Positions 48,707 through 60,200 of a DNA stretch of 64,000 nucleotides are shown here, piece by piece; the stretch's first letter is position 1, and every line of letters begins with the position of its first letter. Location: positions 64,934,617-64,998,616 of the forward strand of contig OY997588.1 in assembly GCA_963921825.1 (NCBI GenBank). Direction: 5' to 3'. A model generated the notes under the pieces. The model was given only the letters and a program-made list of their open reading frames with translations, was not told where the DNA came from and searched no databases. The DNA comes from Erodium maritimum. Lineage: Eukaryota > Streptophyta > Magnoliopsida > Geraniales > Geraniaceae. Position numbers and translations under genes: made by a program.

Positions 48707-50396
48707 TGTTAGTCTTAGTGCCCGTAGTTCAATCCTAAATGTCCAAATGTATATATCATCGTTAGCAATAAAATTAAAGCGGCTTTATATTACTTATGTG
48801 TTGGAGTAATATATCGATGTGTGCTCTGATCTATGCCCACCATGCGAATAGAACCATAGATCGAGATAGATCACACTCGATGGGTCCCTAGTCAACAAAG
48901 CTTCACTAGAAGCGACTAGTATGAAAGATGGCTCTTTATGGCTTACGTTCTGTTAGTCATTGGAATGGGATTCCGGAGTCTGATCATAGATATCATGTGG
49001 GACATGATATTGGACGACCCGCCCTGAATATGTGCCATAGATTAAGTCATGAACATATTCAGTGTTGTAGCTTGTCATGTATCCTTAGACCAAGGAGTCT
49101 TTGTGATCGCTATGTAGTCAACAACTGAGTTTGACCTGAGCCTAACGTTGTCCGTAACAGGGCTTCCATAACGGCCAGGATTGGCTTGGGGACGGGCTAC
49201 ATGAGTGACACGAAAGACGGCTAAGGGATTTATCCCTCACACTAAGGTATGGGAAAGATATTGGTTCTCGGCCACTTGATCGAGAGTGACTGGAAGAATA
49301 GCATGGCCATGCACATGATACTGGGTATCATATCTTCAGTCATCTCACATATCAAGGAACGGTGATTGAGAATAATAAGGATGACGACTCTATGCCTTAT
49401 CTCAATCAGGATATCGGAGATAAAAGGATAATGACAGGGACGACGGAAAGGTTAGAATCGACAGGGTCGATTCGTTATGTAGTGTCAAGCAATACTAAAG
49501 TCTCGTTAGTTGCCACTTAAATAGGATCAAGTTAAAATGGGATTTTACGTTGATCTATTGACATGCATAAACCTAAGGGTCACACGGGAGGATGAAACTC
49601 ATTGACACATTTATGGAGAATGGCCAAAAGGGAGTTGTCTCGGGACATGACCAAAACTGGGTTTTGGGTCATGTGCCCGTAAGTGAATAGGACTTTACGG
49701 ATCGAGACAAGGCTTGGAGTCTTGGGATTGATCGCGTCGGATAATGTTGGACATTTCCGGTATGGAAGGCATGGAGGCGATGAGCGAATCACGGGACCTC
49801 GTTGGAAATGGCCACGAGTCATGTTCCAAGAGGCCCATGAAAGGCCCATGCAACCAAGACCTATGGAACTAATTAATCAAGTCTTGATTAATTAGTACTA
49901 AGTAAGCAAGACAAGGGATTAAGGTGTTGGTGATTCACCACCTAACCCAATCTTGTCTTGCCATACTTTGTCCTATTTACACCTTACTTGACACCATACT
50001 TGTCCCATGCCTTTAGTTGGACAAGTATGGGTTTTGTTATGTTTAAGTCATCTTTTTTCAACATAACAAACACAAGACAAGAATAGGAAACACATTTTCT
50101 CTCCCTCTTCCATGGCCATTTCGGGTTTGGCTAGTTTCCACCTCCATGTTTGTGTTCTTGAGTCCTCAAAGAGAAGAACTACGTGGCTTTGATTCCTATG
50201 TGGATACGTAGGCGTCTTGGAGACTCAAGCCAATCATTCGTTAACCGGTGTTCTTGTTTTGGTAAGAACTAGTGCTGAATTTTTCTCTTGTGAATCCATT
50301 CTTTGTTAGTTGTTTCATGGTTTTAATCGTCTCTTGGTTTTCATTGATTTTCCGCTGCGAGTTGGTTCATCTCCAACCCTACCTCGAGACCCAACA
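48707..50396 (+). repeat. 3' LTR of Copia element C
   Basis: 1690 bp, preceded by the purine tract gcaagtgggagat. Differences from the 5' LTR are few single bases, e.g. gacgactc against gacggctc. Confidence 0.95.
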
Positions 50397-50427
50397 TAAC
50401 AAACCCCATACTTGTCCAACTAAATAC

Positions 50428-51039
50428 AAATACAACAAGGTACCAAAATGGCCCTAAATACACTTACTTGCATTGTAAGTTACCTAAAATTCAAACCAAC
50501 CTACCCATACTTGTGTCGCACGATACCCACATCAAAACCCCCAAGGCAGCAATTCAATTATCAGATCTTGACTCCAAACTCAACTCAAACTTCTGCAGCA
50601 ACCATCACAGCAAACTGGTGCAGTAAACACCTCTGCACCAATCATGCAGCAAACCTCCCTCAGCACTCCATTGCCAGCAACCACTTCTGCACTTCCTAAC
50701 GACCCCAACCACAGCACAAACTCAAGAAAGACCACAGAAACCAAGCCAAACATACTAGAAATCCCCCAGAACCAAGCAAGCAAAGGGAGAAAAAAAATAG
50801 CAAATCAAACATGAAGAGAAACAACCCTCACCTAGATCTATCCCCACTCAAGCAGTACAAAATGAAAAAGATCCCCCCCACCCAGATTAAAACCCCAAAC
50901 CCAAAGAACCTCACCAACCTCACCACACTCCCCAACCCTCCCAAAACCCACCCAAGACCCCAGTCCTTCTGTTTCAACACCATAAGTTCCACACAAACTA
51001 TACTGAAGAGGATTTTCTCTTATAACAATCCATAGGTGA
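50428..51039. other. A/C-rich non-coding stretch, probably LINE 3' sequence
   Basis: On the minus strand this follows the last recognisable coding part of the LINE at 51040-54488 and is T/G-rich. I see no A tail and no target repeat. The 3' end of the LINE and any boundary with the Copia LTR fragment are unclear. Confidence 0.35.
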
Positions 51040-54000
51040 ATTAATCCATGCCAGAAAGGAGAATGAGAAATCTTTGTTGAAATTGGCCCAAAACAACTGA
51101 TATGAATCATTTTGTACTTGTTGCAGAATTTCCTATGGATGAGGCCTTATGTTGTTGAAAATTAATTGATTCCTCCCCAACCAGATCCTCCAGATGATAA
51201 AAAAATACTAGTACTTTCCATTGGGAGATGACTTTAAGTGATCCTAGGCTTTTCCAAGAGATGAACCACTCTTTGATAGTCTCAGGACAAACAGCTTTGA
51301 TCCCCCACCACTCCAGACAAAGACTTCACACAATCCAAGCAAAATTACAACCCAGAAAGAGATGATCAATCTCTTCAGGTTCTTCAAGACAAAAGGGACA
51401 CCAAATATTAACTGAGTAGATACCCCTGGCCAAAAGAAAGCATTTAGTTGGCACAACATTCATACACAATAACCATACAAAACTAGCAATCTTAGGAGGG
51501 ATTTTTGGTTCCCATAATAGTTTAGGCCAGATCAGATTCTCCTCAAAGTCTTCATCCAAATATTGATACATTCTTTTCACTGAAAAACCCTTCTGATCCA
51601 CAGCCTAGGAAACCTTGTCTGGTACCATAGGAACCAAGGTAACAATGTTGATCAAGTCACACAGAAATCAAACTGGTCTCCTTCCCAACCTCTCAGATCC
51701 CTCATAAATATCAAAATCCAATCCCCATTCACCCAAAATTGTGATACCAAAGCATGTTTTTGCTGGCTGAGGTGATAGAGTCTTTGGAACAAAAATTTGA
51801 GTAGAGTGTCTAAAACCCAAAGATCATCCCAAAATAAAATAGCATTTCCTGAATTCACCTTCCAAACCAGACCCCCCAACCCAAAAGCACTGGCAAATCT
51901 TGGACAATCAAGGAGGGATTGGAGGTGTCTCAGAAAGCACTGATCATTAACCAAAGGAAATTTGGACAAGTCCCAAGAGGAATAATCCCAATCATACTTA
52001 GAACAGATGAGTAATTTCCATAAGGAATCTTCTTGAAGGGCAAATCTCCACCACCAACTTGCCAACAATGCCTTGTTCATGATACTTAGCTTTTTGATCC
52101 CTAATCCCCCAGCACTCTTAGGTCTGCAGACCAAGTCCCATCTTAACTTGTGTAAGACTTTATTAGAAATACTCTCATTTCATAAGAACCTCTTATGCCA
52201 CTTTTCCAATTCTCTGATAACACCCTTAGGAGCTTTGTAGAGGGACATATAATATAAAGGCAAGGGAAACTACAAATACCTACCCCAAACTTGTAGCGTT
52301 TAACTGATACATACCCTAAAGTTTTTTTGTAACTGATACATACTCAGATGTTTAGTTTTTTAACCGATAGCCCAAGCAGACAGGTAAAATGACGAAAATG
52401 CCATGAAGTGATTTTTTAAATAATTTTTTAAAAATAAAACTGAAGTGATTTAATAAGTACATATATATACCTAACAAAAGTGATTTTTTTAATTTTTTTA
52501 AAGTAATTACTGAAATGTAGTTGAGGGCATTTTCATCATTTTACCTGTCTGCTTGAGCTATCTGTTAAAAAAAATAAACATCTGAGTATGTATCAGTTAC
52601 AAAAAAAACTTTAAGGTATGTATCAGTTAAACGCTACAAGTTTGGGGTAGGTACTTGTAGTTTACCCTAAAGGCAAAGAGCTCAGAAAAGATTTAATTAA
52701 AGTCACTCTACCCCCCAGGGTCCTAGACGTGGATTGCCAGAGACTTAACTTGTTCTTGAATTTCTCTATAACAGGTTCCTAAGTTTTAAACCTTCTAGGA
52801 TTTGCACCTAATTTAAAACCCAAATAATCAAAAGGTAGTTGCATTGAGCTACAACCAAGTATCTCAGTAACCTCATCCAAACTCATGGTATTAGGATTGA
52901 GTAAGAGGACTTTTGATTTTAGATAATTAATCTTCAACCAGTGGCCTTTTGGAAGCAGTTGAGAGTGTGTTTCAAATTGATCACTTGATGCCTTCCAGCC
53001 TTAATAAAAATCAGAGTATCATCTACAAACTGCAGATGAGAAATCTCAGGCCCTGAATCACTACACTTAACTCCAGAATACATATTAGAAGAGATTCCTT
53101 TGGCCATAAGTTGATGAAGACTCTCTGCTACCAAGGCAAATAGGAGGGGGGAAATAGAACAACCTTGCATCAAACCCCTTTGAAAAGGAAAATCCCCAGA
53201 AGGTGAACCATTGATCAATACTGATGACCAAGCTGATAGACACACAGAAATCCAGTCTCTCCAAACAGAACCAAACCCCATAATTTGTAATAACTTGGAC
53301 AAGGCATCCCAACTGATATGATCATAAGCCTTCTCAAAGTCAATCTTGAATACAACCACCTCTTGATTAGAATTTTTGATGAAATGGATCAACTCAGTAG
53401 CAATTAATACCCCATCCATGATTTGTCTCCCAGCAATAAACCCTGATTGAACATCATGTACCAGGGAATTCATCAAAGGCTTAAGTCTAGCAGCCAACAA
53501 TTTTAAGATAATCTTATAGGAGCTATTGATGAGGCTAATGGGTCTGAAGTCTTCAAAAGTTGATGGAGTACCATTTTTGGGGATCAAAGTGATGAAAGAA
53601 GAATTTAAACCCTTACAAAGAGATCCCCCATCAAAGAAATACTCCAAAAATGCCATGACATCTGATTTAACCACTGACCAACAGGATTGAAAGAATTTCA
53701 TAGAAAAGCCATCAGACCTTGGGGATTTATCCCCATTGCAGGCTTTGATAGCTTCCCACACCTTAGATTCAGAGAAGGGAGCCTCCAATTTAAGAGATTT
53801 ATTTGTAGAAAGCACTTTGAATGACAAAGAAGATAAGTCAATACAGGTGGCAGAAGTCCCACAAAATCTGCTCGCAAAATGAATTTTAGCAACTTCCTTG
53901 ATCTCCACAGGTCTAGTATAAGTGATGCCATTTTCCACAATGACTCAGATCTTCTTACTAGCATAATTATAATTGGCCACCAAATGGAATAATTTGGTAC

Positions 54001-54488
54001 ATCTGTCCCCTTCTTTGGACCATTTAAGCCTGGCCTTTTGACACCAAATTTTAGCTTGGAGTTTAATTTTCTGAATCAGTTTAGCATTGAGGTAAGCTCT
54101 TTGAGAAATCTCATATGAGATGAGGCCTCTACTCTCATAAAAAGTGTCCAAGACATTGATCTCCTCTTTTAACCCTTCAATCTCCTTATCAAGCCAACCA
54201 AAAGTGTTAACATTCCAGGACCTATAGAAAGTTTTGAGGGACTTAAGTTTAAACCACAACTTGAAGGCTGGGGAACCCTGGATCAGAATAGAATCCCAAC
54301 ACTCCTTGGTGTCTGTTAGAAACTTATGATGCTTGATCCAAGCATTAATAAATTTGAAAGGCCTGGGGCCCCAATCAATCACAGGGTTAGAGAGAACAAT
54401 TGGTTTGTGATCAGAGATAACCCTAGGCAAACAAGACTGAGATAAATTGTTGAAGTGACTTAAGAACTGAGGAGAGATCAACAACTTG
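51040..54488 (-). mobile_element. Second L1-like LINE, 5' part cut off by the Tekay element
   Basis: Minus-strand remnants run from the end of the endonuclease (54484, SDHKPI) through reverse transcriptase to a zf-RVT tail. The upstream part is separated by the Tekay insertion at 54489 and would lie right of the window. A MITE interrupts it at 52264-52667. It is a different family from the LINE at 12851-16696, judging by low protein similarity. Confidence 0.8.
51040..54488 (-). pseudogene. LINE ORF2 remnant: endonuclease end, reverse transcriptase, zf-RVT
   Basis: 54484-53945: endonuclease C-terminus (CLPRVISDHKPIVLSNPV) and linker (KWSKEGDRCTKLFHLVANYN). 53938-52934: reverse transcriptase with NGDKSPRSDGFSMKFFQSCW, FRPISLINSSYKIILKLLAA, DFEKAYDHISWDALSKLLQI, and the catalytic box QFVDDTLIF, whose two Asp are intact. 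After the MITE: RPKSAGGLGIKKLSIMNKAL and NSGNAILFWDDLW (52134-51652). The zf-RVT segment at 51601-51326 has CPFCLEEPEEIDHLFLGC. At least one stop lies between the endonuclease and reverse transcriptase parts, so the copy is inactive. Confidence 0.85.
52264..52667. mobile_element. Mutator-like MITE (family 3, copy 2)
   Basis: A perfect 9-bp target repeat taaaggcaa (52255-52263 and 52668-52676). Inverted ends: gggaaactacaaatacctac against the complemented right end gggtaaactacaagtaccta. 404 bp, no ORF. Family member of 39726-40160. Confidence 0.92.
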
Positions 54489-57274
54489 TGTCACGCCCCA
54501 ATTTCAGCGAACCGAACTCGGGACGCGAACATTTAAAACATGAACGCTTAAAACCTGTTTTGAATAAAACTCTGATATTTCCATTTAATTACCAAAAATA
54601 ATAATAGTATTTACAATACAAAAACGTCCCAACAAGTGGACAAGGTACACACCCGTCACTAGACTCAACAAAAGTAAGGACCAGACTCCGCTCCAAGCTC
54701 CATGGACTTCAAGAGCTAACCTAGTCCGTCCGGTGATCAGTACCTGTAGGAAAAGCAGCTAGGGGTGAGCGTTCGCTCACCTCCACGGATAACAGACTGA
54801 CTATGGCATAATTAGTAGATAAAGCCAGTAACACTAAAACCACCAACACCGGGACTACAGTCCCCAACTCAGGTACCCAACTGACCCACAACCCGTCACC
54901 TTCCTCAACAGACTCGACACTCGATAAAAACAGTGTAGACCCGATACAACTATCGACGACCTCCTCAAGGACTCGAACGAAACGACACAACACCAAACAA
55001 GATCACAAAGGATCGCACACCAGCTGCTCAGTAACCAATCTCAATCAGGTCAGGGTTCGACCTATCGCAATTCCTCGACACGAAGTCGGATCAGGCTATC
55101 GACCTTTCAAACTCGCAATTCCTCGACACTAAGTCGGATCAGGCTGTCGACCTTTAAAACTCGCAATTCATCGACACTAAGTCGGATCAGGCTGTCGACC
55201 TTTAGAACTCACCACCCCAGGTAACCACAATCACAATCACAGGCAAGTTCAATCACACAGGCACTCAAGGCCACTCAAGACACCTCAACAGTCAAGACTC
55301 GGGTTCAACAACCCCACGGGCACTCGCTGCCACTCAAGACACCAAATTAAATACACGGCTCTCATGGCCACCCCGACTCAACAATTAAATACGGGCTCTC
55401 AAGGCCACCCAAACTCAACAATTAAATACGGGCTCTCAAGGCCACCCAAACTCAACAATTAAATAAAACGCACGACAACCTCCGGCATACTCGATGCCTC
55501 CAACGGTCCTAAAATCACTAGTTTCACAAACAACCTCCGGGCATGGTCATATGCCTCCAGTAATTCAATTATCGCTAAGTTCTCTGTTCCTACGACACTA
55601 CTAAGTGTCACATGCTTTTCTCTTAAACGCTACAATCCCGTATCATGCTTTTCTAATAATTAAATAAATCTACTCAACCCACGACACCCCGGTGTCACAT
55701 GCAATTCTACTATTAACTTTCCCTAATCAGGGCCGAGATCCGGCTACTTTTCCCTACCTCGTATACAATCCCAAAAGCGCTCCAACAACACCCGAAGCAC
55801 ACTCAGTCACTCGCCGAGCTTCCCCTTGCCTCGGTCCGTAGCACGATCTAAAAGAACACAAATTTAAAGTACTTTTAAACTAGTACGAATAAACCGAAAA
55901 TTAATAAACTTAACGCCCAAACGTAACCCCGACAATGCCGATCACTCCCAAACTTCCCAAATACTCGATATTGCCGATAAAGGACCCGTAAGGGCCAGAT
56001 TCGCCCGACATGGCGAATCTGCCCGGTTTTGGTTAATTGCCTTCCGGGGCTCCAAAAGTCCCCGTTTTCGTTTCTACGGTCTTAGAATATTTCAAGGAAC
56101 CCAACGCACTTGACGGAATTGAATTCCGACTTCTAAGTCAATTAATTAACGTTTAAAGTTTCCCGAAACCCGTTAATTACAACTTCTCCAAATTAATTCC
56201 AAATTTCGATTCGATTAGGAAAAAGTGGTCCGGGGGACGTTTTAAACCACCCGAACATTAAAACCCGAGCAACCGAGCACGTGGGCCCCACCCAAGAGGC
56301 TTGGCCGTGCCCTAGGGTTTGAGGGGGGGGCTCGGCCACCAAGTGGTAGCTGCTGCCACCTCCGGCCAGCCACCACATGGCCGGCCGGCCACCACCCACG
56401 GTGGCCGGAGCTCCTCCCGAGCCTCCGGTCACCGGAAAACGTGAAATTTCTCTCCCAAACACCTCTAAAACGTCTCCAACACCTCTCTAATCTCTACACA
56501 ACCCTAAACCAAATTTTATAACCAAACCCTAGCTCTTGAAAAAATAATCGAAACGAGAATCGGGTTAGGTCTTACCAACGAGGAAGACGAGGGGAAGACG
56601 TTTTCTCCTTGCTTTGAATCGATCCAACGGTTGAATAATCTCTCAAACCCTAGCTTTTAATCTTCTATCTTCTTCTCCACCTTCTTCTTCTCTCTCTAAC
56701 TCTCTTCTTCTCTCTAATTTAAACAACAAACAACTAACAACTAATAAAAAAACTAACCTTTTTCCCTTTTAAAACCCCATACTCGGCCAACCCTCTCCAA
56801 CCACACCTTTTCCCTCCAAAAATACACCACCATATACTTGACAAGTGTCAAGGTGGGTCCCATACCTTTTGGAAAATATCTAGTTGATATTTTCCAATCA
56901 GATTCGCGAAAAACGGACGTTTCGGGCCCCGAACGGGCACTTTTCCCAATAAATTTTTAAACTGGACGGGCTTCAAGGAAACGGCCCAACTAAGACCGCT
57001 ACGATGACGGCTAAGCTTTTCGGGTCCAAAACGGTCCTCGAATGGACCAAAACGTCGCTCGGGTGACTTTTCCAGCGAAAAATCAATCTTTCCCAAAATG
57101 ACCAGAAAGTTGCCCTGAGTCCCCCGTAACTCATTTTAGTCGATAACGGGGTCAACTTAAGTCCGGCATGACCCTTGGGGTCAATTTAAGTTAAGTTAAG
57201 TGTCTGTCTTAAAAATTTTAAATTTTCCTGTTTTTCGCAGGTTTGACTGACGTTGACAAGAAGTGGTTATTACA
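54489..57274 (-). repeat. 3' LTR of the Tekay-type element
   Basis: 2786 bp; on the minus strand TGTAATAACCACTTCTTGTC to GGGGCGTGACA. The last 19 codons and the stop of Gag-Pol lie inside it. Confidence 0.95.
55058..55205. repeat. 48-bp minisatellite in the Tekay LTR
   Basis: Three units of tcgacctttaaaactcgcaa plus ttc.tcgacactaagtcgga; the same array recurs in the other LTR near 63367-63515. Confidence 0.85.
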
Positions 57275-60200
57275 GTCTACCCCCCTTAAAGGAATTTTGT
57301 CCGCGAAATTTAAAACAGACGTACCTCGGGAGTCGAACAGGCCGGGATACTTCGCGCGAACCTCGTCCTCGCGTTCCCACGTCGACTCAGCTCCGTGATG
57401 TTTCCACTGCACTCGGACCAAGCGGATAATCTTGCCTCCCCGCAGAATCTGCTGCCGTGTGTCCATGATCCGAATCGGCTGCTCCTCATAGGAGACATCA
57501 TCAGCCACCTCGATATCAGTCCACTCGATGACGTGGGATGGGTCTGCGTTGTACTGCCGTAACTGGGATACGTGGAAGACGTTATGTACTCTCCCAAGCT
57601 GCGGTGGCAACGCCAGACGATAAGCCACGGCTCCCACTCTGTCTAAGATCTGGAACGGGCCTATGTACCTCGGAGCCAACTTTCCCCCGCTGCGCCTGAA
57701 CCGCACCAGCCCCTTCCTCGGGCTCACCTTCAGGAACACGTGATCCCCGACTGCAAACTCAAGAGGTCGACGTCGCCTGTCTGCATAACTCTTCTGCCGG
57801 CTCTGCGCGGTCCTCAACCGATCGCGGATCAATGTGACCTTCTCCGTCATCTCTCTGACAAGATCTGGCCCCATCAGACTCTTGTCCCCCACCTCTGCCC
57901 AGCATACTGGTGACCGACACGGCCTACCATACAACGCTTCGAACGGTGCCATCCCGATACTGGCCTGGAAGCTGTTGTTGTAGGCGAACTCGGCCAATGG
58001 TAGGTGGGTCTCCCAAGATCCCCTGAAATCCAGCACACATGCTCGCAGCATGTCCTCCAAGATCTGAATGGTACGCTCAGACTGACCGTCTGTCTGAGGA
58101 TGATGTGCTGTGCTGAGTAGGATCTCTGTCCCCAGTGCCTTCTGCAGACTCGGCCAGAACCTGGACGTGAAGCGGGGATCCCTGTCAGACACTATCGACA
58201 CCGGGACCCCGTGGAGGCGCACTATCTCCTGGATATACAGACTGCTCAACTTGTCGACCGGGTCTGTCATCCTCATAGCCAGAAAGTGGGCCGACTTGGT
58301 CAACCGGTCGACTACCACCCACACGGCGTCGTTTCCCTTGGGCGATCTCGGTAGTCCACACACGAAATCCATCGTAATGTGCTCCCACTTCCACTGAGCA
58401 ATCGGTAGTGGCTGTAACAATCCCGCGGGACGCTGATGCTCTGCCTTCACCTGCTGACAGACAAGGCATCTCGACACAAACTCTGCGACTGCTCTCCTCA
58501 TGCCGCGCCACCAGTAGTGCCTCCTGAGGTCACGGTACATCTTGGTGCCCCCCGGATGCACTACGAGACGCGAATGGTGTGCCTCTCGTAACACGGCATC
58601 TCTACAGTTAACTGGTACGAACAGCCCCCCGCGGTACCGTAGTCCCCAATCAGTACTGTCCTGCCAGCCCACCACCTCGTCACCCCTGACGACTCTCTCG
58701 CGGATCTCTGATGCTTCGACGTCCTCCCTCTGCGCCTCCAACACTTGGGCAAGTAGTGAGGGCTGAGCCACTAGGGAGCACATGGCAACACCGCCAGTAA
58801 CCTCCTCTAGCTCAAGCCCGAATGTGCTCAGCTCCCCCATCATGTCCCACTCTCGGACAGATATGCTGGCGAGGCTCGGAGCCGACTTCCTACTCAAGGC
58901 GTCGGCGACAACGTTCGCCTTGCCTGGGTGGTAGTGTAGCTCGAAGTCGTACTCCTCGAGTAGTTCCATCCACCGTCGCTGACGCATGTTCAGGTCTCGC
59001 TGGGAAAATATGTACTTGAGGCTCTTGTGATCCGAGAACACCTGAAACCCCTCGCCGTACAGATAATATCGCCAGCTCTTTAGCGCAAACACGACTGCTG
59101 CTAGCTCCAAGTCGTGGGTAGGATAGTTGCGCTCGTGTATCTTCAACTGCCTGGAGCCATAAGCCACAACTCTGCCCGACTGCATCAGCACGCAACCCAG
59201 TCCCTCTCCGGATGCATCGCAGTAAACATCATAGCCAAACCCTCGTTCGGGCACCACTAACACTGGAGCTGTAGTCAGTCGAGTCTTCAACTCCGCGAAC
59301 GCATGCTCACAGTCATCTGTCCACACGAACCCAACACCCTTGCGCGTTAACAGAGTCATTGGTGCGGCTAGTCGTGCAAAATCCTGGACAAATCGCCTAT
59401 AGTAGCCTGCCAATCCCAGAAAGCTGCGGATCTCGAAAACACTCGTGGGCCGTGCCCACTTCGAGACCGCGTCGATCTTCGACGGATCGACCAGGATACC
59501 GTCACGGGATACGATGTGGCCGAGGAATCTCACCTCAGAGAGCCAGAACTCGCACTTCTCCCGGTTGGCATATAGCTGGTGCTCGCGCAGTACGGTCAGA
59601 ACAACCCTCAGATGTGCCTCATGCGCCGCCTCGTTCTGCGAATATATTAGGATGTCGTCCACGAACACCACCACAAACTGATCCAGGTACGGCCGGAAGA
59701 TGCTGTTCATCAGGTCCATGAACGCTGCTGGCGCGTTCGTCAGTCCGAATGGCATCACCAGGAACTCGTAATGCCCATAGCGTGTCCGGAATGCAGTCTT
59801 TGCGACGTCTCCCTCACGGACTCGCAACTGATAATAACCGGATCGCAGATCGATCTTCGAGAAGTGAGTCGCCCCTCTCAACTGGTCAAACAAGTCATCG
59901 ATCCTCGGCATCGGGTACCGGTTCTTCACCGTAACCCGGTTCAGCTTCCGGTAATCTATACACATCCGTAGCTCTCCACTCTTCTTCTTCACGAAGAGTG
60001 CTGGTGCTCCCCACGGCGATGCACTCGGACGGATAAACCCCTTCTGCTGAAGCTCCTCCAGTTGACGCTTCAGCTCAGTCAACTCTGCTGGCGCAAACCT
60101 GTAAGGCGCCATCGATATCGCCGCCGTTCCCGGCACTAGGTCAATCCCGAACTCCACCTCACGAATCGGTGGCAGCCCGCTCAACTCCTCAGGAAAGACC

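Larger units (their letters stand above)
41917..50396 (+). mobile_element. Full-length Copia element C, young but defective
   Basis: LTRs 41917-43604 and 48707-50396 (about 1.69 kb each) differ by only around ten positions by eye, roughly 0.6%. Primer site TGGTATCAGAGC at 43606-43617; purine tract gcaagtgggagat before 48707. The coding region carries the same deletions as Copia element A. It is flanked by a 31-bp duplication (41886-41916 and 50397-50427, 30 identical) instead of 5 bp. Orientation is opposite to element A. Confidence 0.92.

Noticed and set aside
54721..54996. 91-codon frame in the Tekay LTR, conserved at 63031-63309
   Set aside because: Conservation reflects the two LTRs of one element; no homology or expression signal is visible.
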